From contig CM043969.1 in the NCBI GenBank assembly GCA_014529385.2, positions 30,400,946 to 30,464,945 of the forward strand: DNA of 64,000 nucleotides. The letters run 5' to 3'. Shown here one piece after another: positions 1 to 12,631 of this stretch. Each line of letters starts with the position of its first letter. Within the stretch, counting starts at the first letter, position 1. The DNA is from Adiantum capillus-veneris. Taxonomy: Eukaryota; Streptophyta; Polypodiopsida; Polypodiales; Pteridaceae. The position numbers were made by a program, and so were the translations under genes. The notes under the pieces were generated by a model. That model did not search any database. It saw nothing but the letters and a program-made list of their open reading frames with translations, and was not told where the DNA came from.

Positions 1-1884
1 ATTGGGAACAACAACATCAACCTCATAATCATCTTGTACTCCACCCATGCCCCTCATAATATCTCTTTTTGTGTTAATGCAAGATCATTGTATATTTTTT
101 ACTCTATATTTGAAATCTAGGGCATGAGTGAGACAAACAAAGTCACATTAAATGAAGGCTTGGCCAAAGTTAGAGCCACTACCATTATAACTTGTAGATT
201 TATCTTCTCCAACGACAAACCACCTTCGGCAATCTCTTGTAAAGACCCTCTCTCGTCTCTCAAGTAAGCTAGCTACGACTAGCATACCTTGTAAAAACCC
301 TATTCCTTTCCCCTCCCTCTCTATTTTCTCTTTGTGGACCTCTATCACAAGCATCATTGCATTAGACATGGCCGACCCACGGTCACATAGTGTAGGTCGC
401 ATCCCAATAAAAATAAAGAAAAATTCCACCCTCTTGTAATATATAAGGAGGGGTCTCTGTCACCAAAAGACACAACGCTCTCACCAAAGCACAAGCTCCA
501 AGTTATTAGAGGTTATGAGCATTTTGAGGCGTACACACTTCCAATATAGCTAGAAGTGTTAGTCCATATAAAAGGGCATTGGGAGACACCATCACACCAC
601 AAGGGTGAGGAGGTTATGCACACACAACCTACTCATCAACACACATCCCACCTCCATCATCATCAACCACCACGCCTTGGTGCAATTTGAAGTGGAGGAT
701 TTGGCATTCAATAAGAGTAAAGGTGAGGCACCCATGATCTCCTCCTTCCTCTCCTGCCCCTCTCTATCCATTATATCTCTCCTCCACAAATAATCTACTC
801 TTTTTGTTATCTCATTCTTTGTATTGTGCTAGATTTGTGAGTATGTCACATAATTGTTTATTTCTTTTGCTTTGTGTGTAGAGGTGTGTGGGTTCTCCAC
901 TTTATGGTTGTTTTATTCTTTTGATTTGCACGTATCAGTGTGCGGGTTCTCCACCTCTCGTGTGAATAGTAGTCCAAGCTCCTACATTCACAACTCTCAC
1001 TATCTATCTCCACTTGTTTCTCTGCCTCCTCATACCACAATTCATAACATGTTCAGCTACGTGACATGGTGCGTCGTGTGTTGTATAGTATTGTCATTGC
1101 ATCCTAGCCACATTCCAAGTTAGGTGGGACCCCTATTGTTTGCCTTTCATGATGAGGTCGTCATGCATTAGCCCTTGTGTTGAGGCCACCAGATGTATCC
1201 TGCAAAGCCGCCTCTCAATGGCTCAAAGTGCAATTATGACTTGGCTTTTTCTTTGCCTCTGTTTGCAAATTTTTTGATGGCCTTGCTTGTGTGACTCCTC
1301 TTTGGAATTTCGACCTCTTTTCTTATTTTATTTGAATTTTATGAATTTTTAATGTTTTTGTGGTTTTCCCTAATTTCTTATACTTATTTATAATCTTTTT
1401 ATGTTTATTCTTGGATTTTATGATATTTTTTGTTAATATTTTTCTAAATTTTGGAGTTTTTGTGTCATTTTTCTATTCTTTGGATTTTTTGGTATTTTGG
1501 ATTTTTTTAATTTTTTCTTCTTAAACAAAAATATTTCTCTCTTTCTTGCTTTATTTGGCAAAGTTTCTATTTTTTGTTTTTTGGTGAGTTTGTTTATTGT
1601 TTTAGAGTTTATTTGAATATTTTTCTAGGATTTTTATTTGGTTTTTATCTTATCTTTTTTTTTATCCCTATTTTTTTCTATTTTTTGGATTTTAATTGGT
1701 GTTTGTTAAACAAATCTTAATAAAATAAAGTAAAAGAACAATTTCAAAATGAAATTAAACAAAATAAACAAAAAATAGTTAAATTCATTAAAGAAAAACT
1801 AACCTTACTTGTTGTTGTTAGAGACGTTCACTTGCAAGCGTGACTATGGCGGAGTGCACACATCACGCAGGGCCGACGAGGGGG

Positions 1885-1886
<2 letters not shown>

Positions 1887-1963
<77 letters not shown>
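1887..1963. repeat. (GA)n microsatellite
   Basis: An uninterrupted run of GA dinucleotides of about 76 bases follows a short G-run. The Ser-Leu repeat frames on the minus strand here are a by-product of the repeat and not genes. Confidence 0.95.
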
Positions 1964-1965
<2 letters not shown>

Positions 1966-2952
1966 CCTGACATGGATGGAGACAGTGTGTGAGTAATTGC
2001 GAGCAAATGGCGTGCATGCATGTAGTGAGGGGAGTAGGACGAAGAGAGAGTATTGAAGGCAGTGCGCCAAGCTGACAAGTGAGAGAAAGAGAGAGAGTAT
2101 GAGAGCTTCTCTATTAGCGCGATCATCGAGGAGGTTAAAATAGGAATTGGAGGAGATTCTCACCAACAAAAGCTATCAAGTTTGATTTTTCATCGAAATC
2201 CAAAAACTTATTCGTTTGTAATTGCAAAAATTTTCCAAATCATACGCCAAAACTCGTGAACAGTAGCCGGCTCCTTGTCGCAAAAAGTTTTTGATTTTAA
2301 TTTTTTAAATCACCAAAAATGGAAAAATTGATCAAAAAACAAAAATCACCTAATAATTACAAAAGACATATAATCCAAAAAATTATTAACTTCATAAACT
2401 TCAAACAATCAACGGAAATTTGAACACTTCCAACATGTACAAGCAAGTCAAAAATAGCAGATTTTATTAAAAAAATGCCAATTACAACAAAATCACCAAA
2501 TCCGCCCTTGAAAATAGAGAAATACACAAAACTCAACAAATGAGGGCAAGAAAGTGCTCCAAATCATGCCATAATTGTGCATCCAAAATAGCTCATCACG
2601 ATCGCAAATTATCAAATTTTTACGAAATAAATTAGAAATTAATGCAAAAAGTTATAAAAATTTGCAAAAAAGTATCCAAAAAATACCTAATAATATTCAA
2701 AATATTCTAAACATATAAATGAATGGTGTAGCCAAATCAAATATCAATTAGCCCATAGATTCATTTGCCAATCAATTTCATCAATAAAAATCACAACTAA
2801 GCAATTAAAACTGGCAAAATTAGGTAAAAATTCAATGCAAATAGAGTGTGTAATTCCCTATTTTGAGCTAAAAAATGAAGCAATTAGTCATTACACACAT
2901 CAAATCTGCAATCAAACATCAAATTAAGCATGCAGATTAATCACTTTTGAGG

Positions 2953-2955
<3 letters not shown>

Positions 2956-2997
<42 letters not shown>
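2956..2997. repeat. (CA)n microsatellite
   Basis: An uninterrupted run of about 21 CA units in AT-rich DNA. Confidence 0.95.
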
Positions 2998-3000
<3 letters not shown>

Positions 3001-3909
3001 TAATTGACTTTTTTTAAAACCAATTTTTAGATGCACACACATAAGCTTTGATCTTGTCAAATTTTTATATTAAGCACATAATTTTTTGATTGAGTATGTC
3101 CATGTCACAAATGTTGCAACCATCACATTTTCCAATCCCTAATCACATATTGATATTTAGCGGCACACACAAGGGCAAATTAGTGCATAGACACATAAAA
3201 TTAGGCGTACACACGCACTTAATTTTAGTGCACACAATCACAATTGAACCATCCAAGCATGCAGTTAGAAAGTGAACAATGCAATTTTCTATGTGAAACC
3301 AACAATTATGCATATTCGATTCTCTCAGGGTCCTTCGGGATACAGCCTTGGCCCTCCTCTTGGCAACATGAAGAGCCCTCTGGGCAGCATAAGGGACCCT
3401 CCGAGCAGCATCAAGGGTTTTTCGTAACTCATAACCGAACCAACTATGCCTCTCTTCAATTCATTGCATGTGGACACACCCTCCATCATGGTCACACAAG
3501 GCCTAGTTGTATGTGTCACTAGAGGTGAACAACAACGGTTTGACCCATCTGCCCATGGAGAAAAAGAGATAAATAGACCACGTAGGTGGTCCCAAATCTT
3601 AGCATGATAATTGCTACCCACTCTCAACCGACCACATTGCAAGAAAGTCCAAACTGCATAAATGTGAGGCACTTTGGTAGCAAGCATTAACTTATTCTAT
3701 AGGATCCGTCGTGAAACTATGCAGAAATGGGCATAGTTACAAAAGGGTGTGCTTGGTATAACGGAGCTGGCATAGTAGGATACACGTGACCACGAAGGGG
3801 GGCCAGTTATCCTCCCAAATAAATGATAATTGAGCCTTGTATGACCACCACCCAATACACCGACAAAAGTGATATGTAACAAAAACAAATATGGTAAAAT
3901 TGGTGTAAT

Positions 3910-4200
3910 GATGAGGAGCACTCCATTCCAACAATAGAAATGAGTCCCAAGCACTTCCACAGCCTAAACCCTCCATAAGGATGCTTCCTACCCAAACCTA
4001 TTTCCAGGTGAATAGACACCCAGGGGAGGTAACTAGTCGTAAAATGCAAGTACGCAGGTCTAGTGATGAGGAGCACTCCATTCCAACAATAGAATTGAGC
4101 CCCAAGAATTTGCACCACTTGAAACCTCCACGAGAATGCTTGCTATCCAAATCTGCTTCCAGACGGATAGACACTATAGGAGGTAACTATACATGGACGT
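3910..4200. repeat. Two-copy tandem repeat, period about 155 bp
   Basis: The block starting GATGAGGAGCACTCCATTCC at 3910 recurs at 4065. The two copies can be followed through their shared parts (the Cys/Trp-rich minus-strand frame, then 'ccaaatctgcttccag'-like and 'gataGACAC..GGAGGTAACTA' stretches). They are diverged and no function is visible. It may be a minisatellite or a duplicated part of a transposon. Confidence 0.6.
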
Positions 4201-4779
4201 TTTTATAGGGGGAAAAGACGCAAAAAAGTTTACATGATATAGCTCAAGGATAATAGCTCTAGTGAGGACTCTAGAGAGTGTGTTAAAAGGGGTGTCACAA
4301 AGGATGGACCATTGCTTATATAGGCACCTCCAAGCTTGGTGCCTCTTTGAAAATTTGGAGGTAATTTTGAGCCCGCAGGCTACGAAGGGGGCCCGTCGGG
4401 CAAACAAGAACTCCCTAGTTCAATAGGTTAATGTGAATTTGATGTTATTAACACTCCCATGGGGTGTTAATAACATGAGTTATTACCACTTCACACTTCA
4501 CGCAAAGACGTGAATGAAATCCATGCTTTGGTGTATATATCTGCTCGACATTTACTTACTCAAACAAACTTGCTCAATGTTTGGTAAAACTCTCACAGGA
4601 GAATCTGTTTGGCTGAGGGAGATGGGGAGAACGGTTTCTTGCTTCCAATTCCCAATCTTGCTTGCACCTCTTCTTGTCAACCTTTTGCCATCCCTTCGAA
4701 TTACCAAGTACGCACACACACCTAGACTATGATAGCACACACACACACACACACAAGAGAATAAATTGATAAGGGAAGA

Positions 4780-6274
4780 GTGTAAGAGGGATGTAAGAGA
4801 TGTAGACATAATCAAGGAGTACACAGAGTAAGACAACATAGCATAAGAGAGAGGGAAGGGAAAATTTTGATGTGCTAATGTTGCTTGGATGGAGAAATTT
4901 TGATTATTATGGGTGAGAGGCATGGTACGTGTTTTATAACTAATTATCAGATCAAATTCATGACGAAAGGGAATTCCTAAAATCATATTGAGACCATGCA
5001 ATGGTGCTACTAGAAATGTATGTGCTTGTAAAATTCACCAATGCAAACTTCAATAGTGACTTGGGTTTTGCAATTAAAACGTTGATTATTAAAAACAATT
5101 TTAACTTTGTGAGGTGAAGAAATTTCAGAGAGAGGGAGTAGTTGTGCCAACCGTGCAGAAATAAAAATATCATGGCTACTACCATCATCTAAAATAATGG
5201 TGACACTTTCACCCTTGACTGTGCTTTGCACTTTAAACAAAATGTGAGGAGATATAGGAATACCTAAATATGGGTTTTCATCATGATCATACTTAGGATC
5301 ATAATCCTCATCGTAATTAGCTTCCACTTCATTGTCCTCGGGATTAGCATCTTTGATGAGGTTAACAGTAGCACCGTTGGGGCGGTTGTTGTTGAAGGGT
5401 CTTTGGTTTGGATTTTGGGTGACTCCATTAGATTGGTCATTGGGTTGGCCATTGCTCTTAGCAGGACCTTTTGGGCACTTATCTGCATAGTGATTATACT
5501 GGAAATATTTTAAACACTTCACCTTTTTATTACCATTAGAGTTTTGAGTAGGACGTTGGTTGGAAGAATTTTGGTTGCCTCTTTGCTACGTGTTGTTGTT
5601 GTGATAAGGTTGAAAAGTTGTAGAAAAATTGTCAAATATGCATCTTTTAAAAAGGGTACAGCTTTGATGTTTGTTCCTATCAAAGTGAGGAGAGAAAGAA
5701 GCTCTCATGTTACATGTTAGTGTTAGCAGTTTGCTTGGTGTGAGAGGGTTGTCCACCCTTCTTCTTCTCTGCATTATAGAACATATTAATAGCCTTTGAC
5801 AATGAACCTGGTTCAAACATACCTATCTCAACACTAGTTTGTAGTGCTAAGCCAGATATATACTTACGCTTTAATTTCCTACGACTGAAATGTTTAATAG
5901 CTTGCAATTGCATTAAACAATTCCAAAAATGATCATTGTAGCCTTGTACATCTTCATTTGGACCCTGTCAAATTAAATCCCACTGGCGTCATGCTTTAGC
6001 TTTGTGCTGTGCTGAAAAAAGTTGAGGTAAAAACATCTTTTTGAATGCATGTCAGGAACGTGGTCTTTTACCATGCTATTTGGTGGTGTTCCACCACAAT
6101 GCAGCACTACTGGTGAGATGATTTGATGCACGCTTTACCATTTCACATTTGGGAAAGTCTTCATCATGAAAATAGTCATTTAATTGACTAACCCATGCTA
6201 GAACTATACAGCTTTAGTGCCATCAAAATCCTTGAAAGTGAAGGATTTTCTGCTAGTTTTATTTTGCTTGGGTG
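4780..6274 (-). pseudogene. Ty3/gypsy gag-protease relic (copy 1)
   Basis: Read on the minus strand, this is a decayed gag followed by a retropepsin-type protease. From right to left, about 6230-5950 reads in broken frames as a Retrotrans_gag domain (FKDFDGT, then a WW-type capsid core). 5913-5710 continues it (KRKYISGLAL, FEPGSLSKAIN). 5510-5470 holds a zinc knuckle whose second Cys has become Tyr (C-x2-Y-x4-H-x4-C). 5180-5150 holds the protease active site as ILDDGSSHD where DSGSSH is usual. About 4980-4860 keeps an LGIPF motif typical of the protease end. No reverse transcriptase follows, so it is truncated. Element A has inserted at its right end. A second copy of the same gag lies at 16.3 kb. 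Confidence 0.75.
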
Positions 6275-6278
6275 CCGG

Positions 6279-7472
6279 TGTCGGAATGTGTGCGGTCTAG
6301 CTAGGAAGGTGCAAAACCTATGGCTGTGAGAGTTCGTGATGAGAGTCACAAAAACTTCGTGAAAAGCATTTGTGGAGAGTCACCAACCCTCTTTCTAAGG
6401 GTGACTAAAAATCTAAGAGCGTTCGTGACAGCAAAGTCACAAACCCTCTTTCCTATCGTGCTTGGAAATTGCTTGTTTTTCTAGGCGAGATTATGATGAG
6501 AGGATCACCAAATCACATTCACTTTCACTTAAAAAGAACATTGAAAAATAATAAAGTTTCGGCCATGAAACCTCAACGCTTATACAAGCACAACTCTCAA
6601 TCAAAACCCAAACCTCTTTCATGGTATCATGTAGCCTCGCCCCAAATAACATAGTTGTAACATCAAACAGTTGAAAGGAATTCTCGAGCTTCCACCTTCT
6701 TGGCGACCATTTTTTGATTTTTCAGAGATTTAAGAGCTTCTATATTAAATCCCACACACCATTTTGATAAGGGGAAAGCCTAATTCACTCCCTCACAGGC
6801 TCAGATACATAATTGCGAAGAGGGGGGACCGCAGTACACATAGATTGGGTAACCATGGAAGCTATTGCACAGTAGAGAAAAATTGCTGATTTTTTCTGTA
6901 AGAAGCAGCCCTATCTCTCTTCCCCACGGGAATATGAGCTGATGTGTCCATTTTTGGGCCATTTTGCCACTTTGGACCAAAACTAGGTCATTTTTAACTC
7001 ATTTTTGACCCAAAAAATGCCATGTGAAAAACCCCAAATGGAGTCAGAAAAATCCCTAAATTTGTGGGATCATTTGCATAAGCATCCAAATCATAGATAA
7101 GCATCATTTTTCATCAATATACCATTTTGGGTCACTTTCCATGCAATTCTGCAACGGTGCTTGTTAGTTGCTATTTTTGGCAGTTTTTGTCCACATCACT
7201 CTTTATAGGCGAGATGAGTGTGCCACCATGAAACACTTAGACTATGTACATTGTCAAAAAAATTAAGCATCTTATCAAGTGGAAATGCACACAAATGTGC
7301 CACATCCAGGGCCACGACTCCCCGGGTAGGTATGTACATGATATCGACCGCAGTAGACGCTTCAACATATATCACAATATGTACACGATTACTTTTATTT
7401 CCATACATCGAGAAGTGTCAAGAGTGAGGCGAATGTTTTTATTTTACACTATGTACATGCCACGGCACGACA
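6279..7472 (-). repeat. Element A 3' LTR
   Basis: Starts TGTCGGAATG and ends GGCACGACA on the plus strand, matching the copy at 13744-14931 over its whole length with scattered differences. Short open frames inside (for example 7196-7486) are LTR sequence and not genes. Confidence 0.9.
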
Positions 7473-7488
7473 TCCACCCCCTCTAAAC
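7473..7488 (-). promoter_or_regulatory. Element A polypurine tract
   Basis: On the minus strand an AGAGGGGGTGGA tract directly abuts the LTR start TGTCGTGCC. It is the expected primer for second-strand DNA synthesis. The same tract and about 30 further bases are conserved at the matching place in element C. Confidence 0.8.
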
Positions 7489-7639
7489 ATGCACATCCTC
7501 CGGTATGTGCCATGACAACATTTGTAGAGCATTAGAACTCATGGTCATACATCATATTTTCACTCTCATCCTTAGTTTGCATATAGTTGTCTCCATCATC
7601 CTATTCACTTGGTTTGTGCATCAAATGGATCATCATCCC

Positions 7640-8700
7640 TTCTTCTTTTGATAATCTAATTCTTTTTCCTCCAAAGGGAATTTTCAGTTCCGTCCCATCC
7701 AGTTCACGCAAGGTGTAAGTTGCATTTCCATGCACATGTTTGACAACATAAGGACCAAACATCTCTTTGCAAGCTTCCTTAACGTAGAGTGCTGGTTTTC
7801 AGAGCTACTATTGTACACCAACACCCAATCACATTCTTCAATGTCTTTTGGTCTGAGCCTATGCATCTTGTCAAATCTATCTTTGTTTTTCAACCTTGCA
7901 TTCTTTACTCGAGCTTTTGCAAGCTTAATGTCTTCGGGCCTTCTTTCCAACTACCGTATGCACAATGCAAGAAGGTCTTCTCTACTCATTCCATATTCCC
8001 ATGGCAATACATTCCATGTAAGAACTACATCCTCAATTGGCATCATAGGTTTTTGACCATACATCAATTCAACAGGCATATAGCCAGTGACTGAACTATG
8101 TGTTGTACGGTCAGCCCTCAATGCAATGGCAGTAACCTTGGACACTCTCCAGTCTTACCTTCACAAGCCTTACCTAAAGATTTGATTATTGAGGATTCCC
8201 TCTTTCACTTTTGCCATTTCCCTGTGGGTTATAAGCACAAGTTAAATCTAGTTTGATGCCCATTCTACAGAAGAATTCCCTTGCTTCATCAGCATCCAGC
8301 TCTCCTCTATCCGCAATTATCTTTCCCACACACCCATAGCGACAGATCACATCTTCAAGAAGAAATTTACGTATAGCTTGTGTACTCTTTGTCCTCAATG
8401 CATGTTCTTCAACTTGATTAGACAAATCTTCTCTTGCAAGCACCAAATACTTCATTTGCCAAAGTCCCAAAGGCATTGTGACCAAGTCCACAACCCATTT
8501 GTAATGCATGGCTAATGGATAAGTAGGATGTAGTCCATCACAATGCCGTACATTTGAATACATTTGGCATGTCCCATAAGACTCCACAAACTCATCCACA
8601 TCCTTATACATCCCTTTCCACAAATACCTTTCTTTTACCTTGGCAAATGTTGCCCATATACCTCAATGTCCTGTCCATAAACTTTCATGGAACTCCTTGA
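7640..8700 (-). pseudogene. Element A integrase
   Basis: Retroviral-type integrase, which inserts the cDNA into host DNA. On the minus strand 8623-8186 carries the catalytic core: first Asp in VVDLVTMP, second Asp in IADRGE, and Glu in GKSERG, so the D,D,E triad is visible. 8145-7684 carries the C-terminal part, with KNKDRFDK and DWVLVY stretches. Stops and a frameshift near 8160 separate the pieces, and the zinc-binding N-terminus about 8620-8700 is poorly preserved. No chromodomain can be seen before the polypurine tract. Confidence 0.85.
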
Positions 8701-8805
8701 TGATTTGTTGTTGACCTTATCGCATACTACCCGCAATGGTGTTCCAACTCTTCGTTTAGGATGCTTCCATAAGTAACCATCCGTCAATAAGTATCCATAT
8801 GCTTT

Positions 8806-9693
8806 TCATCTTATCCTCTTAAAATACTGCTCAGTCCAATCATTCTGCTTCTGCAGAGTACTTAAGTAGAAACCTATCGAGAGCCATTCATCCTCATATA
8901 GTTCCTCTGAAAATGACTCAAGTGAAGACACAAAACATGCATGACTACTCTTTGCATGATCAATAGTGTAAAACTTTGTGCCTACATCATCTCCCTCAAT
9001 AATCATGTCCTGTTCATCTTCGTACCTTGTCCTAGATAGCATACCTTTCATTGGATTGTCTTTCCCTGCAATATGCTTGAACTCAAGATTCAAGGACTTT
9101 ATGTAGGCTATCCATCACAGCATTGCAATATCAATAGTCGAAGAGTTTGTGATCATTCCAAGAAGAGGCAAACAATCAGTTTCCACAACCATTGATTCAT
9201 CTATCAAGTACTCCTTGTCACACCTCAATGCTGTAACCACTTCCCATAGTTCCCTTTTTACTTGTGCATAATCTCGTTGGCAAGAATTGGCTCCAAATCT
9301 CACCACATACCTTTTTCCTTCATCATCATCTTGCCCTACTACCCATCCTATCCTTGTAGGACTCGTGTCCACTGTCACAATGATAGGTCTCTCACATGCA
9401 TAGTCTACCATTCTCAAGGTTGGCAATGAAAGAAGTAGCTTCTTTAGATTTCTCATGGATTCAGTGTGCTCTTCTTCCCATTGAAACTTCTGATTCTTTC
9501 TCAACAACCTATAAAGGGGATCTGCTACATGTGCATAATGTGGTATCCAAATAAGATAGAAGACACAAGCACCAAGAAATCTTCGAACTTCAGTTATAAT
9601 TGTACATGTTTCTTTCATGTTTTTGATTGCATCCATCTTTTTTGGACAAGGCCTTCTACCATAAGGACCACACATATGCCCCACAATCAACAC
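8806..9693 (-). pseudogene. Element A RNase H and connection region
   Basis: Minus-strand frames 9693-9115 and 9093-8806. The first includes the RT thumb/connection region (RRFLGAC, PLYRLLRKNQKFQWEEEH) followed by an RNase H-like domain with VTVDTSP (first catalytic Asp), RELWEVV (Glu region) and ETDCLPLLGM (second Asp). The second begins with the NLEFKHIAGKDNP segment that normally ends RNase H. One in-frame stop separates them. It would degrade the RNA strand of the RNA-DNA hybrid in an active element. Confidence 0.85.
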
Positions 9694-9717
9694 TTCATTA
9701 ACACCAAATACAGATTT

Positions 9718-10510
9718 TTACCCTGACAGGGTAAGATTAACTTCTTCCAGCTTTGACAAAATATTCTCACAATCTTCGATATGGTCTGCAACAAACTTAC
9801 GGCACCCCCTTGAATCCATAGCTTCATCTTTATCTTTGTCTTCACATCCTTTGATGGGTACGTTATCAAGAAATGGCATTGCGATTTGTGGAATGAAGTC
9901 ACATAGAGCCTTGTTCATCCCATTCATCATATGTGCAATTGAATTTGTTGCTCCTTGAGGTAAGGTACACATCCTTACCAGTCCCAAAGGTGTTTTCATA
10001 GTTGTCAGATCTCTACTCTCAACATCTAACTGAAATTGATCATACCTCTGAATAGAGATCCCCCGTTGAGTAAATTGACCTTCCTGCAAACGCCTCTGTA
10101 AACTCATCCACTATAGGTCATGTACCCACATTCCTGATGGTAAACTTGTTTACATGTTGCATATCTTGTATGAATCGCAAAGCTCCATTCTTCTTAGGCA
10201 CAGTGAACCATTTGTTCAAATATGGCGCACCAGAAGGCTCCAAGATACCCATGCTAATCTTTTCGTTGATTAGTTCTATTACCTTTGGCAAATGTGCTTT
10301 TGGAACCACAATTGGGCGTAGATTCCAAGGTACATGAGGGATAGTGAAGATCACCATAGGTGCAACAACATTAGGATCAACACACCCTATCTCGTGTGGC
10401 TGGAAAGCAAAAGCCGTACCATATCTTGAAAGAATTTCTTTAAAACTTTTCTTCTCTTCTTCTATTAAAAACTCTTCACAGCCAACTTTGATCTCTTTTA
10501 GGGATTCCAT
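9718..10510 (-). pseudogene. Element A reverse transcriptase, active-site Asp lost
   Basis: Minus-strand frames 10510-10118 and 10107-9718 together hold RT motifs: PKAHLPKVIELI and MGILEPS (fingers), WFTVPKKNGALRF, the palm motif QFQLDVESRD with the first catalytic Asp, LPQGATNS, and the F-x-D-D box. The box reads F-L-D-N, followed by VPIKG; the second Asp codon has become AAC at 9862-9864, a G-to-A change in the coding strand. This alone should abolish polymerase activity. Stops and a small gap near 10110 also break the frame. Confidence 0.9.
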
Positions 10511-11041
10511 TGTGAACTTGTTTCCAATTCTTTTTGGATCCCTGAGACTTGGCTACAAAGAAGCTTGCTCTATCTTTTTTTCTTGAAATCTAATGGTAAA
10601 GGTAAGGCCACTGGTCTCACTTTCTTTCCCACCATTTTGTACTTGGTCTCCACACGCCTTCCGGTCCTTCATTAGCATTGAAACCTTTCTGATCTTCAAA
10701 AGCCTCAATCACATCATACATTTCCATAGATAATACTTCCACAATGTGGGTTCCATCTGGCATGCTAGAGTCCATTATAGCCTCAAGCTCAATCATAGTA
10801 TCTACATGAGAAACTTGTACAAAGAAACCTGAAATGCATTCACTATCCTCTATGAAACCATTTTCTCTCATGTATTTCTGTACACTATATACATATTGTT
10901 GTGCACTTCTTTTCATATCCTCAAGATTCATAAAACATACTAACCCATGCTCTGTTAATCCTGGAAAACTTGTAGAAAAAACTTCTTCTCGCTTTGGATC
11001 AGGCAAGAGTCTTTTTCTTCTTGTACCATTGCAATCCCGCT

Positions 11042-11540
11042 TTATAGTGGTACATGGCCAAAACACCTTGTCTCCTTGTACTCTTTGAACTCTTTGTTCG
11101 CTTTTGGTAGAGGATACTCACGAAGACTATTGCGGTTCCTCTCGTGATTCACACATACAATCAAAAACTGCAAAGCTCGCTTCCCATCTCTGCTCTTTAC
11201 CCTAGCATAAGTAGAACCATCATCCAAGACCTTTGTTTCCATGCAAACGGCTGTGATGTATGGCTGCCCAAGGATGAGAGGATACATAGACATCTCTGCA
11301 CAAAGAAGTTTTGCTCATCCTTCACATTACCAATCATCACTTTCACATTTGGAAGCCCCATACAGCTCTCCTGATGAGTTATTTGCAGCTCTAATCATCC
11401 ACCCATGGTCTGTGTCTATCGGCCACTTACCCTTCATGTAAAGACTCTTGGACATAAGATTGATCTCAGAGCCATTATCTATCAATGCAACATATGGCTA
11501 CTCAAGATCACCCACCTTGACTAAAGTTTCTATTGTAGCT
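11042..11540 (-). pseudogene. Element A retropepsin-type protease region
   Basis: On the minus strand about 11500-11460 reads ALIDNGSEINLM, the active-site loop of a retropepsin (D-S-G or D-N-G). 11293-11042 continues with YPLILGQPYI, the usual flap/C-terminal region of this group, and CxETKVLDDGSTYA. The frame is broken in between. An active enzyme would cleave the Gag-Pol polyprotein. The minus-strand frame 11066-10617 carries the poorly conserved linker to RT. Confidence 0.7.
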
Positions 11541-11659
11541 CTTGCCCAATGACTTTTGGAGTAGTGGTTTTTATAGGAGGCTTCATCATCATCATCTGCA
11601 AATCTAGCACGTGCATCTCTTCAAGAAGACTGGTAGCATCCTACCACACCTTCATCACA

Positions 11660-12096
11660 ATCACACTCTTGGAAATGTATTCCATGTGCCTTAAGTGACT
11701 CCCCTTCACCCTCAGACTGTGGAGGAATAGACTCAGTGACAGCTTGCCTCTTTCTTTTTATGATATCTATAATTTCTTCATGAAACTCGCGCTTAGCAAT
11801 GCCAAGAACCTCACCCACGGTAAACTCAACTTTGCTATTCAAATTATAGATATCATAAAAAGAAAGAGGCAAACTGTCACTGAGTCTATTCCTCCACAGT
11901 CACTCTCTTGGACATGTATTCCATGTGCCTTAAGTGACTCCCCTTCACCCTCAGACTGTGGAGGAATAGACTCAGTGACAGTTTGCCTCTTTCTTTTTAT
12001 GATATCTATAATTTCTTCATGAAACTCGCGCTTAGCAATGCCAAGAACCTTACCCACGGTAAACTCAACTTTGCTATTCAAAATCCTTTCCTCCAA
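11660..12096 (-). pseudogene. Element A gag-protease linker, duplicated and partly inverted
   Basis: The minus-strand peptide with FTVG-x-VLGIAKREFHEEIIDIIKRKRQ is typical of the segment between gag and protease in gypsy elements. It occurs twice, in frames 12096-11839 and 11872-11621. The underlying DNA is a direct duplication of about 175 bp at a spacing of about 240 bp. At the junction (about 11845-11902) a 58-bp stretch is an inverted copy of 11717-11775. The structure is described in the findings. Confidence 0.8.
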
Positions 12097-12631
12097 TACC
12101 TGCTTTAAGTTTGTTGCAACTGCAATGTCAGATTATAGTTTGTATGCAGGGCCTTTTGCTTTAGATTTTCCTTGCTTTTTCTTCTTCCCTGTAGATGCCT
12201 CCTCCATAGGAATCTCAGGAGGAGGAGGCACACGCGGTGGAGCCTCATAAGAAGGTCCTAGATCCTTTCTTCCACCAGCTCTTGTAACCCTCTTTGAAGT
12301 AGAAGGACCTGCATCTCCATTCTCACGTCTGTGCTTCTCTTCCACAATTTCTTCATTGTTATAGCATTTTGCAAGAAAGGCATGCACTTATAAAGAGTCC
12401 ACAGGGTCATCCCAACTTGTTGTATGGCGTATGCAATCACCAGCTTCATGTAATACCTATTTAGTTACCTCCCTTTTTCGGTTGAGGCTATTACATATGG
12501 CCACAAGCTATCAACCTCCTCAAAATCATCTGGAGTATACTTTAACACTTTCTTTGGTATTAGCTCTATCTTTTCCCCATAGGTAGCAGCCTCCACTGCA
12601 GAAATACCATGATTGGTTGCCATATCCTCCA

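Larger units (their letters stand above)
1..4550. other. Intergenic AT-rich DNA, no gene recognised
   Basis: I see no coding region here that I can support. The open frames are short, lack recognisable domains and several lie in simple sequence. The stretch about 1280-1800 is very T-rich and the stretch 2200-3060 is A/T-rich. Separate entries cover two microsatellites and a short tandem repeat. The region probably consists of old transposon debris, but I could not identify LTR ends or terminal inverted repeats in it. Confidence 0.6.

Noticed and set aside
1828-2169. Long Ser-Leu or Arg-Glu repeat frames here, and similar frames at 30131-31239, 35464-36403 and 22996-23235.
   Set aside because: They are translations of (GA)n, (CT)n or (CA)n microsatellites and have no domain or conserved start.
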